Positions 9,119-19,285 of a DNA stretch of 64,000 nucleotides are shown here, piece after piece. Both the position numbers and the translations under genes were made by a program. Source of the stretch: Marinobacter sediminicola (GTDB lineage: Bacteria > Pseudomonadota > Gammaproteobacteria > Pseudomonadales > Oleiphilaceae); assembly GCF_031157525.1 (NCBI RefSeq), contig NZ_JAVIXR010000006.1:62001-126000 (forward strand), written 5' to 3'. A model generated the notes under the pieces. It did not search any database, was not told the origin of the DNA, and worked only from the letters and a program-made list of their open reading frames with translations. The first letter of the stretch is position 1, and the number at the start of each line of letters is the position of its first letter.

Positions 9119-9859
9119 ATGAACAAGACCGAAGCCCACAGCCTTAAAGACTGGGCCTCAGTCATCAGTGGTGTAATGTTCGCCCTGCTGGCTTCTGCAA
9201 TGGCGACCACCACTGTTAGCGCCGGTTTACCAGGCGAAGACAGCGAGGTATGGAGCTTGCGCAAAGAATCCGGCGACATACGCATCTACACCATGAGCCA
9301 GAGCAACTCCAGCTTTCAGGCATTTAAAGCCGAAGCCCTGATTGATGCCCCCATCGAATCTGTTATGGCCGTGATGCAGAACCCCGCGTCTTGCATGGAA
9401 TGGTTGCTCAACTGCACCGAATCTTACGCGATCGGAAAAGGCAATTTTCATCAGCGCTACGCCTACTCCGTCAATGACCTGCCTTGGCCCGTATCTGATC
9501 GGGACTACGTAATCAGCATTAGCACAAAGGGCAATCAAGCCTCCGGCGAAGTCATTATGGAAATGAGCGCTGTTCCTGAAATGCGTGCAGAAGTGAGCAA
9601 CCGCGTACGGGTTGGGTTATCAAACACCCAATATCGTTTTATTCCTGAAAATGGCAAAACCCGAATGATCTGGCTTCAGCACACAGACCCCAATGGCGCC
9701 CTGCCCGGCTGGCTGGTTAACACGCTTCTGGTTGATATACCGGTGAGCTCTCTGGAAGAGTTAGAACGGGTAGCAAGCAAAGAGCGCTATCAGGGCTTCA
9801 GCCTGATCTATGACGAGAGCGGCCGCCTGATTGATGTAAGGCAAACCAGCGACATCTGA
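9119..9859 (+). CDS. START-domain lipid-binding protein, exported
   Basis: A 246-residue protein with an N-terminal hydrophobic segment (VISGVMFALLASAMATTTV, about residues 15-33) that should act as signal peptide or anchor. The START/Bet v1-like fold follows: EVWSLRKESGDIRIYTMSQS, FKAEALIDAPIESVMAVMQN and LPWPVSDRDYVISIST, with the WPVSDRD motif typical of bacterial START proteins. It probably binds a lipid or hydrophobic ligand in the envelope; the ligand is unknown. AAGGAAG lies 8 bases before the ATG. It is divergent from the DUF2804 gene. Confidence 0.8.
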   Translation: MNKTEAHSLKDWASVISGVMFALLASAMATTTVSAGLPGEDSEVWSLRKESGDIRIYTMSQSNSSFQAFKAEALIDAPIESVMAVMQNPASCMEWLLNCTESYAIGKGNFHQRYAYSVNDLPWPVSDRDYVISISTKGNQASGEVIMEMSAVPEMRAEVSNRVRVGLSNTQYRFIPENGKTRMIWLQHTDPNGALPGWLVNTLLVDIPVSSLEELERVASKERYQGFSLIYDESGRLIDVRQTSDI

Positions 9860-9925
9860 GGGGTGACGAGCCAGGTGTGAAACGCTAAGCTCTGGCAAAG
9901 GACTTCGCAAAGCAGGGATCACCTG

Positions 9926-10423
9926 ATGACAGTGCTCGCACACGAAATAATGACGCCTAGCATTAAGGCGGTGCCTCAATCCTGGACAATGGATCGTCTC
10001 GCCAGATTTCTGAACGACAATGAAATCACGGGCAGCCCTGTTACGGATGAATCCGGTGAAATTATTGGCATCGCCACCCTAAAGGATATCGCCGAGTTCC
10101 GCTGGAACGCCAAGCGTTCCAATACGAACACCGCGGATGAACTCACGGCAGAAGAGCAGCAGGAAGCCCGGCGCTTACGCATGGTACTTTTCGAGGAAAT
10201 GGGCAAAGTACCGGTAGAAGTACGGGATATCATGACCCCCATTGTATTATCGGTTGACGAAACCACACCGGTGCGCGACATAGCCAACATCATGATGAAA
10301 GAACATCTACACCGGATTTTTGTCACCAAAGACACCAGGATAACCGGCATCGTAACTACATATGATATGCTGAAAATCGTCTCGAATGAGGAGCTTACGA
10401 AACGCTGCGCCAGTAACAGCTGA
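9926..10423 (+). CDS. Tandem CBS-domain protein
   Basis: A 165-residue cytoplasmic protein made of two CBS domains (about residues 1-55, MTPSIKAVPQSWTMDRLARF, and about 100-155, IMTPIVLSVDETTPVRDIAN). They are separated by a charged stretch, ADELTAEEQQEARRL. A CBS pair usually binds adenosyl ligands such as AMP, ATP or SAM and acts as a sensor module, here without an attached catalytic domain. It starts 66 bases after the START gene and ends 26 bases before phoH, so it may be co-transcribed with the PhoH ATPase. Confidence 0.85.
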   Translation: MTVLAHEIMTPSIKAVPQSWTMDRLARFLNDNEITGSPVTDESGEIIGIATLKDIAEFRWNAKRSNTNTADELTAEEQQEARRLRMVLFEEMGKVPVEVRDIMTPIVLSVDETTPVRDIANIMMKEHLHRIFVTKDTRITGIVTTYDMLKIVSNEELTKRCASNS

Positions 10424-10449
10424 GACCCACCACAGAGGTAGCGCCCCCT

Positions 10450-11847
10450 ATGCCCAGAACACCGGAAAGTGCATCGCAAGCCCGTAGAACCATGTACGTC
10501 CTCGACACCAACGTTCTGATCCACGATCCCAACGCCCTTCTCAACTTTGAAGAACACGATGTCATCATCCCGATGACCGTTCTTGAAGAACTCGACGGCC
10601 TTAAATCCGGCAAACAAAGTGTCGCAGCCGACTGTCGCCAGGCAATCCGCACCATCGACAAACTGCTCGGTGATGCCAGCCCCAAAGAGATAGAACAAGG
10701 TGTGCCGATAGTAAGGGCCAAAATGGCAAAGCCTCTGGGCACGCTCTCAATACTGATGAGCACCGAGCACGCCAGTGGCCACTCATTGCCGGAGCACCTG
10801 AACGATAACAAGATTATCAATACCCTTGCTTCGCTTCAGGAGCGGCACACATCCCGGGACATCATTCTCGTAAGCAAAGACATCAATATGCGGCTAAAAG
10901 CCCGTGGGTTTGGTGTTGAGGCTCAGGACTACCAGAACGACCAGTTGGTTGATGACATTGACCTGCTTCCCAAGGGCTATATCGAGTTCCCGAACTCTTT
11001 TTGGGACACCATTACCAAAGTAGAAACTTTGCAGCGAGACGGGATAACAGAACACATTCTCAAACGCGAAGGCGAGCTGGCCAAACTGAACATCAACGAG
11101 TTTGTTCTTGATGAGCAGGGGTTTATCGGCCGGGTGGTTAACATTAACGACACCCAGGTAGTCATCCGGGATCTGCATCAGCACGATCTGATGAACGAAG
11201 AAGTCTGGGGTTTGGTGCCGCGGGATATCTATCAGGCCATGGCGCTGCACCTGCTGCTCGATCCAGACATTCACCTGGTGAACCTGACCGGGTCAGCTGG
11301 CTCCGGTAAAACCATTCTGGCACTGGCCGCTTGCATCGAAATGACTGTGGCCAGCAAGCTCTACAAGCGGATTATTGCCACGCGTTCAACCCAGGGACTG
11401 GATGAAGATATTGGCTTCCTGCCTGGCACCGAGGCGGAAAAAATGGAGCCGTGGCTAGGGGCCATTGTAGATAACCTGGAAGCACTGCACGAAGACGACG
11501 AGAACATGACCGCCAGTGTGGACTACATTCTCAGCAAGGTTCCTCTGCACTTCAAATCCATGAACTACATTCGTGGCCGCAGCTTTCAGCACAGTCTGAT
11601 TATTATTGATGAGTCCCAGAACCTGACTCCGCATCAGATCAAGACCATCATTACCCGAGCGGGCAACGGCTCCAAGGTGATCTGTCTGGGCAACCTGGCA
11701 CAGATTGATACGCCGTATCTGAGCGCCCTGAGCTCGGGCCTGACTTACATGACCGAACGTTTCAAAACCTTCAGCCACGGTGGCCATATACACCTGCAAG
11801 GTGTACCTCGCTCACTGCTGGCGGAGTTTGCCGAAGCCAACCTCTGA
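10450..11847 (+). CDS. PhoH-family ATPase with N-terminal PIN domain
   Basis: A 465-residue PIN-PhoH fusion (PhoH2/YlaK type). The PIN domain begins at YVLDTNVLIHDPNALLNF (about residue 17) with acidic residues further on (VLEELDGLK; DIILVSKDINMR), as expected for a metal-dependent ribonuclease. The C-terminal PhoH domain has Walker A TGSAGSGKT (about residue 280) and Walker B LIIIDESQN. The protein may couple RNA cleavage to helicase-like ATPase activity; no partner antitoxin gene is adjacent. GAGGT lies 11 bases before the ATG at 10450; an internal ATG at 10492 gives a slightly shorter protein and cannot be ruled out. Confidence 0.9.
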   Translation: MPRTPESASQARRTMYVLDTNVLIHDPNALLNFEEHDVIIPMTVLEELDGLKSGKQSVAADCRQAIRTIDKLLGDASPKEIEQGVPIVRAKMAKPLGTLSILMSTEHASGHSLPEHLNDNKIINTLASLQERHTSRDIILVSKDINMRLKARGFGVEAQDYQNDQLVDDIDLLPKGYIEFPNSFWDTITKVETLQRDGITEHILKREGELAKLNINEFVLDEQGFIGRVVNINDTQVVIRDLHQHDLMNEEVWGLVPRDIYQAMALHLLLDPDIHLVNLTGSAGSGKTILALAACIEMTVASKLYKRIIATRSTQGLDEDIGFLPGTEAEKMEPWLGAIVDNLEALHEDDENMTASVDYILSKVPLHFKSMNYIRGRSFQHSLIIIDESQNLTPHQIKTIITRAGNGSKVICLGNLAQIDTPYLSALSSGLTYMTERFKTFSHGGHIHLQGVPRSLLAEFAEANL

Positions 11848-11856
11848 CACAGTTAC

Positions 11857-11882
11857 AAAAGCCGGGTCACGGCCCGGCTTTT
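11857..11882. terminator. Bidirectional terminator between phoH and the chemoreceptor gene
   Basis: A perfect 10-bp stem, AAAAGCCGGG at 11857-11866 and CCCGGCTTTT at 11873-11882, with a 6-base loop. A runs on the left and T runs on the right make it work on both strands, which suits two convergent genes. Confidence 0.9.
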
Positions 11883-11900
11883 GATGCTTCAGCGCTTAGC

Positions 11901-13595
11901 TTACACTCGGTATCGACTGACCTGGTCTGACATATCGGCCGCCAGTGCCTTGAGACGCTGCGCTGCCAAGCCCGCCTGGGATGCCCCTTTAGCAGTCTGC
12001 TCCGTGATTGCAACAATCTCATGAACATTCTGATTGATGGTCTCGGAAACGCTGGTCTGCTCTTCAGCGGCACTGGCAATCTGGCTGTTCATATCATTGA
12101 TAGTTCCAACCGCCTGATTGATTCTCTGCAACGCGTCATTCACCTTGCGCGTTTCCGTAACAGTGGCCTCACTGCGTTCACTGATCGAGCCAATCAATTT
12201 CACGGCATTGCCGGCACCGGTTTGCAGCCGCTCAATGGTTTCCTGGATTTCCTGAGTGCTCTTTTGAGTCCTGCTCGCCAGCGTACGAACTTCATCTGCC
12301 ACAACGGCGAAGCCTCGACCAGCTTCGCCGGCTCGTGCCGCTTCGATGGCCGCGTTCAGGGCAAGCAGGTTCGTCTGATCAGCTATCTCACGGATAACCT
12401 CCAGAACGCTGTCGATCTTGTGGGAATCAGAGCCCAGCTTTTCAATAACTTTAACGCCCTCTTCGACCTGCTCGGACAAGCCACCAATCACTTCGATAGT
12501 CTGATGTACCAAGCCCTGAGCATCGGATACCTGAACCGTGGCATGATCTGCAGCGTTGGAGGCTTCACTGGCATTACCTGCCACTTCCTGAGCCGCGGCC
12601 GTCATCTCATTCATGGCAGTTGCGACTTGATCACTCTCGGATTTTTGACGCTCTACACCTTGCCCCGCCTCATCCATAATCTGATTCAGTTCCGCAGACG
12701 CTTCATTCAGCGTGCGGGTGGACGAAAGAACCCCTTCAACTAACCCGTGCACTTGTTCTGCAAAGCTGTTGAAGGCCGTCGCCAACTGACCTAATTCATC
12801 CTTGCTTCCCACCTCCAATCGACGTGTCAGGTCACCATCTCCATTGGCAATATCACTCATTGCAGACACCGCCGATTTCAGAGGCCGAATGATGCTGCGG
12901 ACTACGATCAGGGCAAAAAACACAATGATAGCTAACGCAATTAGAGAGGTAGTTACTGAGCCAACGACCGCTTTGCCCAATGCCCCGCCGACTTTGCTGT
13001 CCATGGCGGCGACTTGGTCTTCCAGACCATCGACCCAAAACCCTGTACCGATCATGATATTCCACTTCGGCAACATCACGGCGTAACCAAGCTTTGGAGC
13101 AGCCTCACCGGTATCGCCGTTTTCCCAGTGATAGGGAACATAACCTCCACCGTTGCGGGCTACTTTTACAAGCTCGCGAATCAAATATTTACCGTTAGGA
13201 TCTTTAAAGCCCCAGAGGTTCTTACCCTCCAATGCCGGGTTGACGCCATGCATGACACTGACACCGCTGGTGTCATAGGCGAACACATAACCCGGACTGC
13301 CGGAATCATCAAACCTCAGTTGGCGCAGTATGTCCCAAGCTTTCTCCCGAACTTCAGGGTCGTTCGCCGAACCGGGCTGGTTGTACAGATGGGCAATGGA
13401 TGTGCGCGCCAACTCAATATAGTTTTTGAGCTCCTGGCGTTTGCTGGATTCCATATCTGAGGAGAAACCCGCCACTGCTTCAGTGCCTATGCCTTGAGCT
13501 TGTTTGAGATTGTATGTGGTCAGGAACGCGGTAAGCACGATCACTGGGATAAGTGCCAGCAACAGCACGCGCATCTGAATGGTAAGATTTTTCAT
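11901..13595 (-). CDS. Methyl-accepting chemotaxis protein with periplasmic Cache domain
   Basis: A 564-residue chemoreceptor. TM1 ([15 protein letters not shown], about residues 10-25) precedes a single Cache domain of the sCache_2 type: [54 protein letters not shown]2 is about residues 190-215, then a HAMP domain ([20 protein letters not shown]) and the signalling domain with the hairpin [20 protein letters not shown]. Single-Cache receptors of this kind often sense small carboxylates. The gene lies downstream of a carboxylate-type two-component system and a TRAP transporter on the same strand, so a shared ligand is plausible but not shown. The ATG at 13595 is chosen so that the protein starts just before TM1. 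Confidence 0.92.
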   Translation of the reverse strand: MKNLTIQMRVLLLALIPVIVLTAFLTTYNLKQAQGIGTEAVAGFSSDMESSKRQELKNYIELARTSIAHLYNQPGSANDPEVREKAWDILRQLRFDDSGSPGYVFAYDTSGVSVMHGVNPALEGKNLWGFKDPNGKYLIRELVKVARNGGGYVPYHWENGDTGEAAPKLGYAVMLPKWNIMIGTGFWVDGLEDQVAAMDSKVGGALGKAVVGSVTTSLIALAIIVFFALIVVRSIIRPLKSAVSAMSDIANGDGDLTRRLEVGSKDELGQLATAFNSFAEQVHGLVEGVLSSTRTLNEASAELNQIMDEAGQGVERQKSESDQVATAMNEMTAAAQEVAGNASEASNAADHATVQVSDAQGLVHQTIEVIGGLSEQVEEGVKVIEKLGSDSHKIDSVLEVIREIADQTNLLALNAAIEAARAGEAGRGFAVVADEVRTLASRTQKSTQEIQETIERLQTGAGNAVKLIGSISERSEATVTETRKVNDALQRINQAVGTINDMNSQIASAAEEQTSVSETINQNVHEIVAITEQTAKGASQAGLAAQRLKALAADMSDQVSRYRV

Positions 13596-13757
13596 ATCGA
13601 ATTTATCTTGTATCTGCTGGAAGGAGTGGGCAGAAGGTCTAACCCATTGCAAGGAGGCGAGATGCTACAGAATAGGCGCGGATATTATCATTGAGGGTAC
13701 TGCGTATTTTGTATCCAGCGTGTAAACGTTCGTGCGTCTGCGTATCAAATGCCCGGC

Positions 13758-15110
13758 TCAGTCTTTGAACTGAGCCTTATCCAAACCGTGCTTTTTCATC
13801 TTGTCGTAAAGGGTTTTGCGGGCAACGCCCAACTGCACCATGGTGTCTTTGATGCTGCCATGGCACGCATTCAAGGCACTGGTCAGCACCGAGTGTTCGA
13901 AGCTGTCCATCATTTCGGCAAGGGTTCGCCGCCCGCTCACATCGGCTTTGGCTACCGGCTCACTGTCATCAAGGGCTGCCGGCCCCAGCAACACATACCG
14001 CTCCGCCAGATTACGCAACTCACGCACATTTCCTGGCCAACTGTGGTGCATTAGCCGTGCCGCCTGGCTGGCATCCAGAGGAATGCTCTCCCGATCATAA
14101 CGGGCAGCTGCAATCAGGACGAAGTGATGGAACAGCATAGGGATATCTTCTTTGCGCTCTCGCAAAGGAGGTATATCCACTTTCACCACGTTCAACCGGT
14201 AATACAGATCCGCACGGAAGCTCCCTTCATCGCTGAGCGCCTTCAGGTCGGCTTTCGTGGCCGCAATAATGCGAACGTCTACATCCTGTACCTGATTACT
14301 CCCAAGGCGTTCCACTTTTTGCTCTTCGAGAACTCGCAGCAGCTTGATCTGCAGCGGCATTGGCATGCTCTCAACCTCGTCCAGAAACAAGGTACCCCTG
14401 TGAGCATGCTCTATTTTGCCAATTCGTAGCTTGTCAGCTCCGGTAAATGCTCCCGCCTCGTGCCCGAACAGCTCGCTTTCAATGAGGTTTTCCGGCACAG
14501 CTCCGCAGTTGATCGCCACAAAATTATGGGCTCCCCGTGGGCTGTTTTCATGAATGTAGCGGGCGAGCGCATCCTTGCCGGAGCCTGTCTCGCCAAACAA
14601 GAGTGTGTTGGCGGAAATATCCAGAATCGGTGTGATGGTATCCATCACTTTCTGCATGCTAGGCGTATCCCCCAGTATCCTGGGGCCGGGCCGGGCCAAA
14701 TGGCGTAACTGGGCCTTGAGCCGGCGGTTTTCCAGGGCGAGGTGACGCTTCTCCAGGGCATGGCGCAGGAGCTCAATCAGCTCATCGTGATTGAAGGGCT
14801 TTTCAATAAAATCATAGGCGCCCTGCTGCATGGCTGAAACCGCTGTGCTGATGTCACCCTGGCCGGTCAGAATAATAACAGGAATGGATTTATCCAGCGT
14901 CTGAACAGCGCCCAGCATTTCCAGCCCATCCATTCCCGGCATGTTGTAGTCACACAGCACTACGCCACTGTACTCAGGTGTAATAGCTTGCAGCCCTGCC
15001 TCGGCGCTTTCATAGCACTGAACAGGCAAGTCTTCCAGAGTCAATGCCTGGGCAATGGCCTTGCGTATGTGCGGGTCATCATCAACAAAAATAACCGAGG
15101 GTTCTGTCAT
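13758..15110 (-). CDS. Sigma-54-dependent response regulator, DctD-like
   Basis: A 450-residue NtrC-class regulator. The receiver domain has the phospho-acceptor Asp in VVLCDYNMPGMDG. The AAA+ domain has Walker A GETGSGKD and the sigma-54 contact loop GAFTGA (in HEAGAFTGADKL), and the C-terminal Fis-type helix-turn-helix is HGSIKDTMVQLGVARKTLYD. It drives transcription from -24/-12 promoters when phosphorylated by its partner kinase, whose stop codon overlaps its start by four bases. A matching sigma-54 promoter is present in front of the neighbouring TRAP transporter (20341-20356), making that operon the probable target. Confidence 0.93.
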   Translation of the reverse strand: MTEPSVIFVDDDPHIRKAIAQALTLEDLPVQCYESAEAGLQAITPEYSGVVLCDYNMPGMDGLEMLGAVQTLDKSIPVIILTGQGDISTAVSAMQQGAYDFIEKPFNHDELIELLRHALEKRHLALENRRLKAQLRHLARPGPRILGDTPSMQKVMDTITPILDISANTLLFGETGSGKDALARYIHENSPRGAHNFVAINCGAVPENLIESELFGHEAGAFTGADKLRIGKIEHAHRGTLFLDEVESMPMPLQIKLLRVLEEQKVERLGSNQVQDVDVRIIAATKADLKALSDEGSFRADLYYRLNVVKVDIPPLRERKEDIPMLFHHFVLIAAARYDRESIPLDASQAARLMHHSWPGNVRELRNLAERYVLLGPAALDDSEPVAKADVSGRRTLAEMMDSFEHSVLTSALNACHGSIKDTMVQLGVARKTLYDKMKKHGLDKAQFKD

Positions 15111-16921
15111 TCCGTGGCCTCCCTTTTTTGCAGGGTAAATTCAAATTCCGCACCCGGCGCGTCACTGCGATTGCGCCCCGTAAGCCGGCCACCCAAAGCA
15201 TCAGCAATCTGCCTTGAAATAGACAACCCCAGCCCAAGCCCCTGTTTCACCGATTTAGTCGTGAAAAAGGGCTCAAAAATCTGCTCGGTGTTCGCCGGCA
15301 GTCCGGTCCCGTTATCCCGGACAAAACAGCGCCAGCATTCTCCCCTCTCCTCGACATCAATAGTGACTATCGGCTGCTGCTGACTTTCTACAGCCTGCAC
15401 TGCATTGGCAAGCAAGTTGACCATAACCTGCTCAATGCGGATCAGATCACCGTGACATAGCACTGGCTGCTCAGGGCGACTCCAACGAATATCAATGCCC
15501 GCGCTGCTTTTCTGTGCTGCGATAATTTTCAAAGAGGCGTCCACAGACAAGCGAAAATCCACGATGGTGGGTGGCCCCTCGGACTTCCGGGCAAACACCT
15601 TGAACTGGCGAGTCAGTTCGGCCATTTTGTCACACAGAAGTACAATTTCACTGAGGTTCTCATCCACCATATCGGCGGCGCCCTTTTCCAGAAAGCGGCG
15701 GCTGTTTCTGGCGTAGGTCTGGATTGCAGTAAGCGGTTGGCTCATTTCGTGGTTAAGCCCAGCGGACATTTGCCCGAGCACCGCCAGCTTGGCTGCCTGA
15801 ATTAACTCCTGCTGGGTTTCCCGTAACTCGCTTTGAGTGCGTTCACGTTCCCGAATCTCATCAATGAGTTTGCGGTTGGATTGCTCCAGATCGGCCGTTC
15901 GTTCAGTGACACTGAGCTCCAACTGTTCACCTCTAAGAGCTAACTCCGCCTCTCGACGATAGCGCTCACGCAGATACAGCCACGCCAGAAGAACACCAAA
16001 ATAGATCGCGATACCGCCCATTACAAACCCGAGGCGAGTCCACACTACCGAATATGTACTGACCATTACCCTCAACGTCCAGTCGAGTCTCGGCAGCGGT
16101 GTTCGCACGCTCAGGTACTCCTGAGCACTGCCATCCTCCCTGATGCGCAACGTCTCGGATGCGCCAGACAAGCCAAAAGGCTTGCCCTGATACTGCAGTG
16201 ACACAGGTTTGAGATCCCGGTCAGGATACCGTTGACGAGATGCTTCACCAGGCGCCTTTTCAGCACAGCCTGTGAAATCCCGGTACAACCACGACGGCTT
16301 GCTGGCCAAAAAACTGACACCAGCCTCATCCAATACCACCATTTCCGCCTCACGCACGGAAGCCGGCCTGTGCCATTGGGATTCCAATTCGTGCACCAAC
16401 ACTTTCACAACCACCACACCCAGTAGTTGGCCCTGCTCTCCGCGCACCGGATGAGAAAAGTACAACCCCCGGACCCGGGAGGTGGAACCCAATGCGAAAT
16501 AGATGGCAGACCTGCCGGATTTTATAGCTTCAAAAAAATAGGGACGAAAACTGAAATTGCGCCCCACAAAACTGCCTGCCTGCTGGTAGTTATTGGCCGC
16601 AATCGTCAGCCCGGCGGTGTCCATCAGATACACATCCGAACTGCCAACGATGGTTGCCATACGCTGCATTTCTTCGTTGGCCTGGTGAATAATGGCGGGA
16701 TTGCCAGGAGCATTAAGGGCTGCCGCAAGCAATGGGTGTTCAGCCATCAGCTCCGGAATGGGCAGATAGCGGTTAAGCTCGTTCCCCACGAGTTGGCGGT
16801 AGCGGAAAGATTCTTCGAGGCTATCCTGTTCAACCTGCTGGTAACCAACCCAACCACCCAGGATCCAGGAGACCGCAAGGGTGATCGCGAATATAACAAA
16901 AGCGCCTATCCGGTAGGACAT
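15107..16921 (-). CDS. Sensor histidine kinase, DctB-like
   Basis: A 604-residue membrane kinase. TM1 is about residues 7-26, a periplasmic double-Cache sensor region spans about 30-290 (including DVYLMDTAGLTIAANNYQQ and GVSFLASKPSWLYRDFTG), TM2 is about 295-320, and a coiled coil follows (RGEQLELSVTERTADLEQSN). The dimerisation domain has the phospho-acceptor His in SAGLNHEMSQPLTAIQTYAR, and the ATPase domain has NLLANAVQAVE, DNGTGLP and GLGLGLSISRQ. The layout matches DctB, which senses C4-dicarboxylates. The ligand here is not certain, because the transporter next door is a TAXI rather than a DctP type. Confidence 0.92.
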   Translation of the reverse strand: MSYRIGAFVIFAITLAVSWILGGWVGYQQVEQDSLEESFRYRQLVGNELNRYLPIPELMAEHPLLAAALNAPGNPAIIHQANEEMQRMATIVGSSDVYLMDTAGLTIAANNYQQAGSFVGRNFSFRPYFFEAIKSGRSAIYFALGSTSRVRGLYFSHPVRGEQGQLLGVVVVKVLVHELESQWHRPASVREAEMVVLDEAGVSFLASKPSWLYRDFTGCAEKAPGEASRQRYPDRDLKPVSLQYQGKPFGLSGASETLRIREDGSAQEYLSVRTPLPRLDWTLRVMVSTYSVVWTRLGFVMGGIAIYFGVLLAWLYLRERYRREAELALRGEQLELSVTERTADLEQSNRKLIDEIRERERTQSELRETQQELIQAAKLAVLGQMSAGLNHEMSQPLTAIQTYARNSRRFLEKGAADMVDENLSEIVLLCDKMAELTRQFKVFARKSEGPPTIVDFRLSVDASLKIIAAQKSSAGIDIRWSRPEQPVLCHGDLIRIEQVMVNLLANAVQAVESQQQPIVTIDVEERGECWRCFVRDNGTGLPANTEQIFEPFFTTKSVKQGLGLGLSISRQIADALGGRLTGRNRSDAPGAEFEFTLQKREATE

Positions 16922-16960
16922 AACCCGGTTCCCGAAATACCGTTAAAGGACGCCAGAGTA

Positions 16961-16994
16961 TCGCCCGGCCCCTTGAAGGACAAGGACCGGGCGA
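16961..16994 (-). terminator. Hairpin between the TRAP permease and the sensor kinase gene
   Basis: The outer arms TCGCCCGG (16961-16968) and CCGGGCGA (16987-16994) enclose an inner CCTTG/CAAGG stem with a 5-base loop. There is no T tract, so it may be an attenuating or RNA-stabilising hairpin that lets some transcripts continue into the kinase and regulator genes. Confidence 0.6.
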
Positions 16995-17006
16995 CGAGGG
17001 CATAGT

Positions 17007-19187
17007 TCAGGCAGCAGCCAGGCGACCCTTGCGCTGACGCTGCATCACAAACGCTATTGCGGCAAGCCCGATGCCAGCCAGATCAGATACCAGCCCCCCT
17101 TCAATCATCATCAGTGCGGCGCCAATCAGCAATATACGGACGATCCAGGACGCTGTGATGTTTCCAAACCAGCCCAGTACACCGCCCGAGAGCAGGTATA
17201 CGCCAAAGAGCGCCGTAACCAGTGCCCGTGCTATATCGAACCAGCCAGCCTCCATCAAAAGAGCGCCGTTATAGAAGAACATGAAAGGTACGATAAACGC
17301 CGCGATACCAATTCTGAAAGAGGCCACAGAGGTTTCCATAGCGTTGGCGCCGGAGATACCTGCCGCCGCATAAGAAGCCAGGGCAACCGGCGGAGTAATG
17401 GCGGAAACCACCGCAAAGTAGAACACGAAGAAGTGCGCCGTCAGAGGTTCGATACCCAGCTGCACCAGGCCCGGCGCAACTACCGAAGCCGCCACCGCAT
17501 AGGCCGCCGTCGTGGGCATCCCCATGCCCAGCAAGATGGAGATAAACATGGCGAAAATCAGCGCCAGCAATTGGCTTGCCTCGGCCACATCAAGTAACAG
17601 CACAGAGAAGCGTGCTCCAACCCCGGTCAAGGAAATAACACCGACAATAACGCCCGCTGCCGCACACACCACAATAATCTGTATGGCCATGTAGGAGGCC
17701 GTTTCCAGCGCGTGTAAAATCTGCCGAATGCCCATTTTGTTGGGTGAAAACCAACTAACTACCGCCGCAGACACCATCGCCAACGTACCGGCTCGTATCA
17801 CCGAATAGCCCATAAACAGGGCTACCACCAAAATAATAATGGGCAGGAACAGATAGCACTGCTTAACCATGGTGCGCAGCTTGGGCAGCTCATCTTCCCG
17901 CATGCCACGCATACCGGTTTTCGCCGCTTCAAAATCCACCATAAAATACACAGACGCGAAGTAAAGAATCGCTGGAATAATGGCGGCAATGGCGATTTCG
18001 GTATATGGGATACCGGTAATCTCGGCCATAATGAAGGCACCTGCCCCCATAATCGGCGGCATGATCTGGCCACCCGTAGACGCAGCTGCTTCTACCGCGC
18101 CGGCGGATTTTTTGCTGTAACCCACTTTTTTCATCAGCGGGATAGTTAGCGAGCCGGTAGACACAACGTTACCGGCACTGGTGCCGTTGATCATGCCCAT
18201 CAGACCAGAGGCAAAAATAGAGACCTTCGCAGGGCCGCCCCGTGAACGGCCAGCCGCCGCGAACGCGAAATTCACGAAGTAATCGCCCACTTTGGACGAC
18301 TGCAAAAATGCCGCAAAAATAATGAATAGAATAATGTAGGTAGACGACACCGCTGTGGTGGGCCCAAGAATACCTGCATCGGTATACACTTGGCTGAAGA
18401 AACGCTGCACTGAAAGCCCGGGGTAGCCCAGAAAACCTGGCAGATACGGCCCGGCAAATACGTACACCAAAAACACCAGCCCGATAATCACCAGAGCCAA
18501 GCCGGCCACCCGGCGCGTAAGTTCCATTATCAGCGCAGTACCCGCCACTGCAGCAAAAGAAATGCCCACCGGCGCGAAAGATGTGCCCGTGGACATGCGC
18601 ATGGAGGTGTTAAAAGCCACAAGAAAATAGGCCGCAACCGCGATCGAACACACAATCAACACCAGATCCGGCAGGCTGAAGCGCGAGCGTTCACGCTGGT
18701 GGAACCAGCTCAGCACAATGCCCACACCCGTTGCCGCCAGCAACGGCCAGCCAAAATGCCAGGTTTCCAGATCGACCGGAATCCGCATGGCTCCGTTCTG
18801 AACCATCTGCCAAAACGAGTAAGTCTGATACAACACATAAAAGGCAGGTAAAAGCGCTACAGCACCGATCCATGTTGTCCACCGGTGGCGAGCGGAGCCT
18901 TCTTCAGCAGAGACAAAGCGCGCACCCGCGAACAGAACAAAACCTAAAACGAGCGCGCCGGCAATATGCACAATCCGGAACGACCAGGTTTCCAAAGGCG
19001 CAATATTCAGCGAATAGAGATGGAAAGAGGAGTAAACAATGGCCAGTAATGTTACAAACTTCAGCATCCTGCCTTCAAACAGCCTGCGGTTTGCTTCTAC
19101 TGGCTCTTTGTCCACGTCGTGGGCAAGCACGTGGTCTTCGCCCACCTCTATATCAGAAAAGTCTTTGGGGTGTCGTTCGAGTGTCAT
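17007..19187 (-). CDS. TRAP transporter permease, fused small and large subunits (TAXI type)
   Basis: A 726-residue membrane protein in which the 4-helix small subunit (about residues 40-190) and the 12-helix large DctM-like subunit (about 190-700) are fused, as is usual for TAXI-type TRAP systems. Recognisable parts are MGMINGTSAGNVVSTGSLTI, GGQIMPPIMGAGAFIMAEIT and GMGMPTTAAYAVAASVVAP. It uses the sodium or proton gradient to import an organic acid delivered by the periplasmic binding protein encoded just upstream (19286-20263). The 98-bp gap between the two genes holds two hairpins. The substrate cannot be deduced; TAXI systems carry C4/C5 dicarboxylates, glutamate and others. Confidence 0.93.
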   Translation of the reverse strand: MTLERHPKDFSDIEVGEDHVLAHDVDKEPVEANRRLFEGRMLKFVTLLAIVYSSFHLYSLNIAPLETWSFRIVHIAGALVLGFVLFAGARFVSAEEGSARHRWTTWIGAVALLPAFYVLYQTYSFWQMVQNGAMRIPVDLETWHFGWPLLAATGVGIVLSWFHQRERSRFSLPDLVLIVCSIAVAAYFLVAFNTSMRMSTGTSFAPVGISFAAVAGTALIMELTRRVAGLALVIIGLVFLVYVFAGPYLPGFLGYPGLSVQRFFSQVYTDAGILGPTTAVSSTYIILFIIFAAFLQSSKVGDYFVNFAFAAAGRSRGGPAKVSIFASGLMGMINGTSAGNVVSTGSLTIPLMKKVGYSKKSAGAVEAAASTGGQIMPPIMGAGAFIMAEITGIPYTEIAIAAIIPAILYFASVYFMVDFEAAKTGMRGMREDELPKLRTMVKQCYLFLPIIILVVALFMGYSVIRAGTLAMVSAAVVSWFSPNKMGIRQILHALETASYMAIQIIVVCAAAGVIVGVISLTGVGARFSVLLLDVAEASQLLALIFAMFISILLGMGMPTTAAYAVAASVVAPGLVQLGIEPLTAHFFVFYFAVVSAITPPVALASYAAAGISGANAMETSVASFRIGIAAFIVPFMFFYNGALLMEAGWFDIARALVTALFGVYLLSGGVLGWFGNITASWIVRILLIGAALMMIEGGLVSDLAGIGLAAIAFVMQRQRKGRLAAA

Positions 19188-19214
19188 TGGGGGTCCTGCC
19201 TGCAGGCAAATCGG

Positions 19215-19258
19215 AGCCGGAAAACTGCCGGCTATTATTCAGGGGCCTTGCGACCCCT
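19215..19258 (-). repeat. Two hairpins in the binding-protein/permease gap of the TRAP operon
   Basis: On the minus strand, downstream of the binding-protein stop, the first hairpin has stem AGGGG/CCCCT (19241-19258, 8-base loop) and the second AGCCGG/CCGGCT (19215-19233, 7-base loop). A 12-bp perfect palindrome, TGCCTGCAGGCA, lies at 19197-19208. With no U tract they look like processing or 3'-end-protecting elements that could raise the binding-protein level above that of the permease. Confidence 0.55.
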
Positions 19259-19285
19259 TTCTTTCAACCATTCAAATCAGCAGTC